DNA from: Pseudomonas sp. Irchel s3f7
GTDB lineage: Bacteria; Pseudomonadota; Gammaproteobacteria; Pseudomonadales; Pseudomonadaceae
Direction: 5' to 3'
Assembly: GCF_900187615.1 (NCBI RefSeq)
Contig: NZ_FYDO01000009.1
Location: forward strand, 1 to 32,298
DNA length: 32,298 bases
The notes under the pieces are model-generated. The model made no database searches, had not been told where the DNA came from, and saw nothing but the letters and a program-made list of their open reading frames with translations. Each line of letters opens with the position of its first letter. Position 1 is the stretch's first letter. The position numbers were made by a program, and so were the translations under genes. This document shows, piece after piece, positions 25,696 through 32,298 of the stretch.

Positions 25696-27267
25696 ATGAG
25701 AGAAGGATTTTCCCGTCGCAGGTTTCTCGGTAACGGCCTGGCGGTCGGCGGTGGCCTGATACTCGGCAGCAGCCTGCTCAGTGGTTGCGACAGTGGCGCG
25801 GCCGTCAGTGGCGCAGCAGCGTTGTCCAGCACTCCGGTGCGCGGCGGGCGCTTGCGGGTGGGCATCATTGATGGCGACCAATCCGGCAACCTCGATGCGC
25901 ACAAACCGGTGGGCGGCGGGATCATTCGCGGCTGGGCGTTGTACAGCAAGTTCTGGGAATGGAACACCGATGTCAGCACGCGTCTGGCCCTGGCCGAATT
26001 TGCCGAGCCCAACGCAGATGCCAGCGCCTGGACCATTCGCATCAAACCGGGGTTGGAGTTTCACCACGGCAAGAGCATTGGTGCCGACGACATGCTGTTC
26101 TCGATCCTGCGCCTGACCGACCCGAAACTGGCCTCGCCATTTGCCGGGTTGGTGGGCGCGATCGACCGCAATGCCTTGCGCAAACTGGACGAGCGCACCA
26201 TTGAAATTCGCTTCAAGGAGGGCCAAAGCTTCTATCCGCTGGATGAAACCTTGATCAGTTTTGGTGGCATCGTCCCCACCGATTACGACCCGATCAGCAA
26301 TCCGGTGGGGGCCGGGCCTTATAAACTCAAGAGTTTCATTCCGGGTCAGCGCTCGCTCTACCAGCGTTTCGAAAACTACTACAAACCCGGTCAACCCTAT
26401 GCCGATGAGCTGGAAATCATCGAGTTCAAGGATCAGGTGTCCCGCGCCGCGGCCTTGCGAGCCGGACAAATCGATGTCGCCAGCGGCGTGCAGGCCGAAC
26501 ACAGCGCGCTGCTCAAGGCCGATTCACGTCTCAAGTTATACGCCTCGCCTAGCACATCGTTTACCGGTTTCAACCTGAATCTGGCCAAGGCGCCGTTTCA
26601 GGATCAGCGTGTGCGCCAGGCTTTTCGGCTGCTGGCCGACCGTCGCGAACTGGTCGACCGTGGGCTCAATGGTTTCGGGCGGATCGCCAATGACCTGTAT
26701 TCCCCCCACGACCCGACTTACAACCACAGCATTGCCCAGCGACCGTACGACCTGGAACAGGCGCGTTCCCTGCTGCGCCAGGCTGGGCAAGACGATCTGC
26801 GGGTGGAGCTGACCACCACGCCGGGCCCCGGCGTCAATGCGGCGTTGGTGTTCGCCCAGCAAGCAAAAAAAGCCGGGGTCGAGATAAAGGTCACCCAGGT
26901 CGATGGCTCGGTGTTCAACGGCCCGCAACGGGAAAACTGGTTGATATCGCCGGGCTCGACGCCGGCTCGGGGTTTCCTGGCGTCGGCGCTGCATAACGAC
27001 GCGCCGCAAGCTATTTACAACCGCAGCAATTTCCACGATGAGCGCTTCACTTCGCTGTACCAACAGGCTCTGGCGCAGCCCGATCTGGAGCGGCGCAAGC
27101 TGCTGGTGCATGAGGCTCAAAGCATTCAGCACGAGCGCGGCGGCTTACTGATCTGGGGCTTCAATGACGTGCTGGATGCTGCCTCTGTTCGGGTCGGAGG
27201 GTTGGCGCCTGAACAGACGACGTTTGCTTCATGGCGTTTCGATGAGATGTGGGTGAACCATGCCTGA
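25696..27267 (+). CDS. Tat-exported lipoprotein binding protein of a dipeptide-type ABC importer
   Basis: 523-residue SBP_bac_5 (DppA/OppA-type) protein. The N-terminus has a twin-arginine motif (SRRRFLG), a hydrophobic stretch and a lipobox LLSGC (Cys at about 35), indicating Tat export and lipid anchoring. Family segments include HKPVGGGIIRG, GLEFHHGKSIGADDMLFSI and QDQRVRQAFRLLADRREL. GAGGAG precedes the ATG. It overlaps the permease gene by eight bases. It would capture the substrate of the importer at 27260-30976. Family members bind peptides, nickel chelates, glutathione or opines; the sulfur context favours an organosulfur ligand, which is inference. Confidence 0.9.
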   Translation: MREGFSRRRFLGNGLAVGGGLILGSSLLSGCDSGAAVSGAAALSSTPVRGGRLRVGIIDGDQSGNLDAHKPVGGGIIRGWALYSKFWEWNTDVSTRLALAEFAEPNADASAWTIRIKPGLEFHHGKSIGADDMLFSILRLTDPKLASPFAGLVGAIDRNALRKLDERTIEIRFKEGQSFYPLDETLISFGGIVPTDYDPISNPVGAGPYKLKSFIPGQRSLYQRFENYYKPGQPYADELEIIEFKDQVSRAAALRAGQIDVASGVQAEHSALLKADSRLKLYASPSTSFTGFNLNLAKAPFQDQRVRQAFRLLADRRELVDRGLNGFGRIANDLYSPHDPTYNHSIAQRPYDLEQARSLLRQAGQDDLRVELTTTPGPGVNAALVFAQQAKKAGVEIKVTQVDGSVFNGPQRENWLISPGSTPARGFLASALHNDAPQAIYNRSNFHDERFTSLYQQALAQPDLERRKLLVHEAQSIQHERGGLLIWGFNDVLDAASVRVGGLAPEQTTFASWRFDEMWVNHA

Positions 27268-28321
27268 GCCATCCTGCAAAACCCCGCGCACGCCAGCCTG
27301 GTTGTCCTGGTTCATCGGACGATTGGGCTATGGCCTGCTGACCGCATGGGTCATCAGCCTGGTAGTGTTCATTGCCACGCAGGCACTGCCCTCGGACCCG
27401 GCGCGGGTGATCCTGGGCCCGGACGCACCGCTGGAAAGCATCCTCACGCTGCAAAGGCAGTTGGGCCTGGATCGGCCGATTCTCGAGCAATACCTGCGCT
27501 GGCTCGGCCACGCCCTGAGCGGCGAGTTAGGCGTGTCGCTCGACTCCAATGCGCCGGTCGGCAGCATCCTGTTCGGCCGCTTCGGCTACACGTTGGCGCT
27601 GTTGGCTGGCGTGATTGCCGTGGTGGTGCCAGCGGCGTTACTGCTCGGCGTGTCACTGGCCTTGCGGCGTGACAGTCGCCTGGATCGCTGGAGCCTGTCG
27701 CTGTTGATTTTCCTCAAGGCCACGCCGGGTTTCCTCTTGGCCATCGGCCTGGTGTTGCTGTTTTCCATGCCGCACATGGACGTGCTGCCGGCGGTGTCGA
27801 TTCTCGATCCGGACAAGTCCCTGCTGCGTCAATTGCAGTTTCTGGTGTTGCCGGTGCTGGCCCTGAGTCTGTCGGCATTGCCGTACCTGACGCGCATGGT
27901 ACGGGCTTCGATGATTGAAGCGCTGGAGTCCGATTACGTGATCGCCGCCCGGCTTCGGGGCATCGCCGAATGGCGGATTGTGTGGCGTCACACCTTGCCC
28001 AATGCACTGGTTCCAGCGATCCAGGGTGTGGCCCTGACGTTGCGGACCCTGATCGGCGGCGCGCTGCTGGCCGAGGTGATTTTCAGCTATCCGGGTATCG
28101 GCACCTCGTTGAACTCGGCGATTCAGATGCGCGACTTGCCGATGGTCCAGGCCATTGTGCTGGTGATCACCCTGGGCGTGGTGCTGATCAACCTGTTCGC
28201 GGATCTGCTGACGGTGCTGCTGACCCCGAAACTGCGTACTGCACGGCGGGTAACCATGATCCGGCGCAATCGTCGGGGCATCCAGCCCTGGTGGCGTCGC
28301 TCCCCATCCAAGGCGCCTTGA
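27260..28321 (+). CDS. DppB/OppB-like ABC permease
   Basis: 353 residues. The N-terminal membrane segment is followed by a periplasmic domain with LPSDPARVILGPDAP and LQRQLGLDRPILEQYLRWLG, typical of DppB proteins. The coupling loop is AARLRGIAEWRIVWRHTLPN. The ATG lies inside the end of the binding protein gene, so translation is probably coupled. Partner of the permease at 28332. Confidence 0.92.
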   Translation: MPEPSCKTPRTPAWLSWFIGRLGYGLLTAWVISLVVFIATQALPSDPARVILGPDAPLESILTLQRQLGLDRPILEQYLRWLGHALSGELGVSLDSNAPVGSILFGRFGYTLALLAGVIAVVVPAALLLGVSLALRRDSRLDRWSLSLLIFLKATPGFLLAIGLVLLFSMPHMDVLPAVSILDPDKSLLRQLQFLVLPVLALSLSALPYLTRMVRASMIEALESDYVIAARLRGIAEWRIVWRHTLPNALVPAIQGVALTLRTLIGGALLAEVIFSYPGIGTSLNSAIQMRDLPMVQAIVLVITLGVVLINLFADLLTVLLTPKLRTARRVTMIRRNRRGIQPWWRRSPSKAP

Positions 28322-28331
28322 GAGGTGATGC

Positions 28332-29177
28332 ATGACTGACTCCCGACGTTTGCGCTGGCAACTGTGGCTGGCGGAACCGCAAACCCGCAAGGGCGCCCTG
28401 ATCACTCTGTCGGTGGTGGTGCTGGCGTTGTTTGGCCCTTTTTTAGCTCCACACAGCCCGACGGAAATGGTCGGCTCGGTGTACGGCGCACCTGTGGAGG
28501 CGGCATGGTTGGGCTATGACTTCCTCGGGCATGACGTGTTATCGCGCTTGCTCAGTGGCGGTCTGTCGGTGCTGTGGATGTCGGTGGCTGCGGCGTCGAT
28601 CGCACTGTTGACCGGTAGCACGCTGGGCCTGTTGGCGGGATTTTCCCGGCGGCGCCTGGACCAATTGATCACCTGGTTGGCGGACGTGTCGCTGGCTTTT
28701 CCCGACCTGATTCTGGTGCTGTTGATCGTCTCGATGCTGGGGCGCGCGCCTTGGCTGATCGTGCTGACCGTGTCCATCGCTTTCACGCCGGGTGTGATTC
28801 GCCTGGCCCGTGGCAGCGCGGTTGCAGTGGCGGGGCAGGAGTTCGTCGAGGCTGCGCAGATGATGGGCTATTCGAAGCGGCGGATTCTGTTCAAGGAAAT
28901 CCTGCCGAACATCCTCACGCCGCTGCTGGTGCACTTCGGCAACATGCTGACCTGGGGCGTGGGCATGCTCTCGGGCCTGAGTTTTCTCGGTTACGGCGTG
29001 GCCCCGCCGACCGCCGATTGGGGGCTGATGATCAATGAAAATCAGGCGGGGTTGCTGGTACAGCCGTGGGCGGTATTGGCCCCGGCCATCCTGATCGGCA
29101 TTTTTGCCTATGGCACCAATATTCTGGCTGAAGGCATCGGCCGCAGCAGTTCAAGGATCGGAGAAAAGCAGCCATGA
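28332..29177 (+). CDS. DppC/OppC-like ABC permease
   Basis: 281 residues. The N-terminus contains an amphipathic start and a membrane segment, then GYDFLGHDVLSRLLSGGLSV, characteristic of DppC. The coupling loop is EAAQMMGYSKRRILFKEILP. AGAGGTGA lies before the ATG, and its last codons overlap the ATPase start by four bases (ATGA). Confidence 0.92.
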   Translation: MTDSRRLRWQLWLAEPQTRKGALITLSVVVLALFGPFLAPHSPTEMVGSVYGAPVEAAWLGYDFLGHDVLSRLLSGGLSVLWMSVAAASIALLTGSTLGLLAGFSRRRLDQLITWLADVSLAFPDLILVLLIVSMLGRAPWLIVLTVSIAFTPGVIRLARGSAVAVAGQEFVEAAQMMGYSKRRILFKEILPNILTPLLVHFGNMLTWGVGMLSGLSFLGYGVAPPTADWGLMINENQAGLLVQPWAVLAPAILIGIFAYGTNILAEGIGRSSSRIGEKQP

Positions 29178-30976
29178 ACGCCATTGCCGGGATTGAGTCC
29201 CGCCCCCCTGTGCTGAATGCACAGGTGTTGCAGGTTCGTGATTTGCGGGTTGAGTTGCCGGGGCAGATCGATGTGCTGTCGGGGGTGACCTTCAGTCTGC
29301 AGGCCGGAGAAATTCTGGGATTGGTCGGCGAATCCGGTTCGGGCAAGACCACGCTCGCCACCGCGTTGTTGGCGCATGCCCGGCGCGGCGCGCGGATTGT
29401 CGGTGGGCAGGTCGAAGTGTCCGGTCAGTCGTTACTGACACTGCAGGGCGAAGCCTTGCGCCGGGCCCGGGGCAGCCTGATCGGCTATGTCGCCCAGGAC
29501 CCGGCGACCGCGCTCAATCCGGCGCTGCGCATTGGCAGCTTGCTGCGTGAAACGCTGGAGGCGCATCAGACCGGCCTCGATCGCGCCGCGCAACGGCAGC
29601 GCATCGTCGAGACCTTGCGCGATGTGGGTTTGCCGGAAGATGCAGAGTTTTTGCAGCGTTTTCCCCATCAACTGTCCGGTGGCCAGCAGCAGCGGGTAAT
29701 GCTGGCGCTGGCGTTCGTCTTGCGCCCGGCGCTGATCGTCCTCGATGAGCCTACCACCGCGCTGGATGTCACGACCCAGGCGCACATCCTGGCGACGTTG
29801 CGCCGGTTGTGCAAAAGCCTGGGCGTCGCGGCGGTGTATGTGTCCCACGACCTGGCGGTGATCAAGGACCTGGTAGACCGGGTGATGGTGATGTACGCCG
29901 GGCGTCTGGTCGAAGTCGCCAGCCGCGAAGCATTGTTCAACCGCCCGGCTCATCCCTATACCCGAGGGTTGTTGGCGGCGATACCGGATGTGGCGCAGCG
30001 CCGTGAATTGCTGGCGATTGCCGGGCATGCACCGGCACCGGGGCAACGGCCGCCAGGTTGTGCCTTCGCACCCAGGTGCGCACGTCGCCTGGCCGGGTGC
30101 TCGACGGGTGAGCCACTATTGCAGGACCTGTCGTCACAGCAGCGGGTGGCCTGCCTGTCCCCGCATCTTCAGCCCTTGACGCCGATTGCTCAAAGCCCGG
30201 TGTTGCCCGTCGCCGAAGCACAGGCGCGCACGCCGCTGCTGGAAATCAAGGACCTGAACGTGGCCTACGACCGTCAGGTGTTGTTTGACGTTTCTCTGCG
30301 CGTGGCGGCGGGTGAGTGCCTGGCGTTGGTCGGTGAGTCCGGCTCGGGCAAGACCAGCCTGGCGCGTGCCGTTGCCGGGCTGGGCGAAAACGCCGAGGGC
30401 GAGTTGCGGTATGCGGGCGAGTCGTTGAGCCTGTCGGCGCGCAAGCGTGACGGCGGACAGCGTCATCAGATCCAGTACATCTTTCAGAATCCGTATCGGG
30501 CGCTGAATCCTCGTCAAACGGTTTTCCAGACCCTGAGTGCGCCGCTGGAGCACTTTTTCGGCATCAAGGGTGACGCGGCCCGGGTGCGCGTGGATGCCGT
30601 GCTCAAGCGGGTTTCTCTGCCGGGATCGATGGCGTCGCAGTATCCCCACAGCCTGTCCGGTGGCGAGCGCCAGCGCGTGGCGATTGCCCGGGCGCTGATT
30701 TGCGAACCAAGGCTACTGATCTGCGATGAAATCACCTCGGCATTGGACGTCTCGGTGCAGGCGTCGATCCTGGCGCTGTTGCGGCAACTGCAAGAAGAAG
30801 GACTGACGCTGCTGTTCGTCACCCATGACTTGGGTGTGGTTCGCGCCATTGCCGACCGGGTGTTGGTGTTGAAATTGGGTCGTGTGGTGGAGCAAGGGCG
30901 GGTGGATGCGGTACTGGACCAACCGCAAGCGGCCTATACGCGCACATTGCTGGAAAACTCGCCGACATTGCGGTGA
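29174..30976 (+). CDS. Fused DppD-DppF-type ABC importer ATPase
   Basis: 600 residues with two complete ATPase domains. Domain 1: GESGSGKTTLA, LSGGQQQRVMLALA, LIVLDEPTTALD. Domain 2: GESGSGKTSLA, LSGGERQRVAIARAL, LLICDEITSALD. Between them is the oligopeptide-transporter C-terminal segment with four cysteines (GCAFAPRCARRLAGC, then RVACL), a pattern known to bind an iron-sulfur cluster in some DppD proteins. It replaces the usual separate DppD and DppF subunits. Last gene of the plus-strand operon; a REP pair follows the stop. Confidence 0.92.
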   Translation: MNAIAGIESRPPVLNAQVLQVRDLRVELPGQIDVLSGVTFSLQAGEILGLVGESGSGKTTLATALLAHARRGARIVGGQVEVSGQSLLTLQGEALRRARGSLIGYVAQDPATALNPALRIGSLLRETLEAHQTGLDRAAQRQRIVETLRDVGLPEDAEFLQRFPHQLSGGQQQRVMLALAFVLRPALIVLDEPTTALDVTTQAHILATLRRLCKSLGVAAVYVSHDLAVIKDLVDRVMVMYAGRLVEVASREALFNRPAHPYTRGLLAAIPDVAQRRELLAIAGHAPAPGQRPPGCAFAPRCARRLAGCSTGEPLLQDLSSQQRVACLSPHLQPLTPIAQSPVLPVAEAQARTPLLEIKDLNVAYDRQVLFDVSLRVAAGECLALVGESGSGKTSLARAVAGLGENAEGELRYAGESLSLSARKRDGGQRHQIQYIFQNPYRALNPRQTVFQTLSAPLEHFFGIKGDAARVRVDAVLKRVSLPGSMASQYPHSLSGGERQRVAIARALICEPRLLICDEITSALDVSVQASILALLRQLQEEGLTLLFVTHDLGVVRAIADRVLVLKLGRVVEQGRVDAVLDQPQAAYTRTLLENSPTLR

Positions 30977-30977
30977 C

Positions 30978-31060
30978 GCCAATCGCCAGCAAGCCGGCTC
31001 CTACGGGGACTGTATTCACAACGATCCATTGTAGGAGCCGGCTTGCTGGCGATAGCAGCC
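30978..31060. repeat. REP pair (BIME)
   Basis: An inverted REP (ATCGCCAGCAAGCCGGCTCC at about 30981) and a forward REP (GTAGGAGCCGGCTTGCTGGC at about 31031) lie between the ATPase gene and the RAYT gene. Confidence 0.82.
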
Positions 31061-31151
31061 GCCCAGAAACATCCAGAACCAGAGCTTGAAGACGATCTTT
31101 CTCCTGCCTACTAGCCTGTTGTTTTTGTCTCAAACACAGGAGGGCAATGGA

Positions 31152-31610
31152 ATGCCTGATCTTCCCCACGCCAATCGCCTGCGCGCCGGGCGCTATTCCC
31201 AATCCGGGCAAATCTACCTGCTCACCGCCGTCACCTATCACCGTGATCCAGTATTTGCCAATTGGCGTACGGGGCGTCTGGTGGTGGATCAATTTCGCCA
31301 AACCCAGGCAGAAGAATGGGCCGACTCACTGGCGTGGGTGGTCATGCCCGACCATTTCCATTGGTTGGTGGAACTGAAGAACAGCACGCTGCCGGCGTTG
31401 ATGCTGGCTACTAAATCTCGCAGTGCACGAGCCATCAATGCCCACCTGGGACGCAGTGGCCGCCTATGGCAAAAAGGCTTTCACGACCGGGCAATTCGAC
31501 GTGAAGAAGATTTGCTGGCGGTGGCACGTTACGTCATTGCCAACCCCATACGAGCAGGCCTTGTCAGGCGAGTACATGATTACCCGTTATGGGACGCGAA
31601 ATGGCTGTAA
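31152..31610 (+). CDS. REP-associated tyrosine transposase (RAYT)
   Basis: 152-residue Y1/HUH-type transposase (Transposase_17 family). The HUH metal motif is MPDHFHWLVEL (His68, His70) and the nucleophile is probably Tyr127 in ARYVIANPIRAGLV. RSGRLWQKGFHDRAIR is also typical. An AGGAGGG site seven bases before the ATG at 31152 fixes the start. REPs flank it on both sides: a pair at 30978-31060 and the array from 31607. RAYTs are thought to mobilise REP elements by recognising the GTAG plus hairpin, and every REP family copy here has that form. The TAA stop lies inside the first downstream REP. Confidence 0.93.
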   Translation: MPDLPHANRLRAGRYSQSGQIYLLTAVTYHRDPVFANWRTGRLVVDQFRQTQAEEWADSLAWVVMPDHFHWLVELKNSTLPALMLATKSRSARAINAHLGRSGRLWQKGFHDRAIRREEDLLAVARYVIANPIRAGLVRRVHDYPLWDAKWL

Positions 31611-32298
31611 GAGCCGGCTTGCCAGCTCCTACAAGGGATGGTTGTGAACAAGGTCCTGTAGGAGCCGGCTTGCTGGCGATGCGATGGTGGATGTGCCGCC
31701 GTCATCGCTGGCAAGCCAGCTCCTACAAGGGATCGTTGTGAACACGGTTCTGTAGGCGCCGGCTTGCTGGCGATTGCGATGGTGACTGTGCCGCCGTCAT
31801 CGCTGGCAAGCCAGCTCCTACAAGGGCTGGTTGTGAACACGGTTCTGTAGGCGCCGGCTTGCTGGCGATGCGATGGTGGATGTGCCGCCGTCATCGCTGG
31901 CAAGCCAGCTCCTACAAGGGATGGTTGTGCACGCGGTTCTGTAGGCACCGGCTTGCTGGCGATGCGATGGTGGATGTGCCGCCGTCATCGCTGGCAAGCC
32001 AGCTCCTACAAGGGCTGGTTGTGCACGCGGCTCTGTAGGCACCGGCTTGCTGGCGATGCGATGGTGGATGTGCCGCCGTCATCGCTGGCAAGCCAGCTCC
32101 TACAAGGGATCTTGTGAACACGACTCTGTAGGAGCCGGCTTGCTGGCGATTGCGATGGTGACTGTGCCGCCGTCATCGCTGGCAAGCCAGCTCCTACAAG
32201 GGATCGTTGTGAACACGGTTCTGTAGGCGCCGGCTTGCTGGCGATTGCGATGGTGACTGTGCCGCCGTCATCGCTGGCAAGCCAGCTCCTACAAGGGA
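31607..32298. repeat. Tandem REP-pair array next to RAYT, about 94-bp period
   Basis: A short fused REP hairpin at 31607-31632 is followed by units starting at 31658, 31752, 31847, 31941, 32035, 32128 and 32222. Each has a forward REP, a centre containing GCCGCCGTC, and an inverted REP (TCGCTGGCAAGCCAGCTCCT). The spacer is CAAGGGATCGTTGTGAACAC or a close variant. The seventh unit reaches the window end, so the array may continue. No gene is seen here. Confidence 0.92.

Overview
The window looks like the chromosome of a fluorescent-group Pseudomonas. It is GC-rich and saturated with REP sequences of the form GTAGGAGCCGGCTTGCTGGCGAT. It carries a RAYT (REP-associated tyrosine transposase) gene, and its genes resemble the Pseudomonas sulfur-starvation gene set. 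The species assignment is inference from these features.

Layout. 1-1735: the 3' end of an IS110-type transposase, an orphan FixJ/NarL response regulator (minus) and an HpaC/DszD-type flavin reductase (plus). 1749-6169 (minus): a six-gene block of two SsuC-like permeases, an SsuB-like ATPase, then tonB-exbB-exbD. 6395-11445 (minus): two TonB-dependent outer-membrane receptors. 11820-15148 (minus): an SsuD-like flavin monooxygenase followed by two DszB-like proteins. 15728-20823 (minus): a DszC/SfnB-like flavin monooxygenase followed by a heterodimeric ABC exporter pair. 20868-22158: a twelve-unit tandem REP-pair array. 22462-30976 (plus): a third DszB-like protein, a class II aldolase, a second SsuD-like monooxygenase, and a complete dipeptide-type ABC importer with a Tat lipoprotein binding protein and a fused two-domain ATPase. 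31152-32298: a RAYT gene followed by a second REP-pair array that runs off the window.

Most of the window reads as an organosulfur scavenging locus. Outer-membrane receptors powered by a dedicated TonB system and two inner-membrane ABC importers would bring in substrates. A DszC/SfnB-like monooxygenase and two SsuD-like monooxygenases, fed with reduced flavin, would oxidise or cleave them. Three cytoplasmic DszB-like proteins could release sulfite from sulfinates. The three DszB-like proteins lack signal peptides. They keep the His and Arg of the desulfinase active site, and two of them also keep the catalytic Cys. This set of parts resembles the dibenzothiophene 4S pathway, but the substrates are unknown.

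Four sigma-54 (-24/-12) promoters with exact GG-N10-GC spacing precede four of the sulfur transcription units. Each has an upstream inverted repeat of the type TTGCTG-N3-CAGCAR. This suggests one enhancer-binding activator of SfnR type controls the locus; no such gene is in the window.
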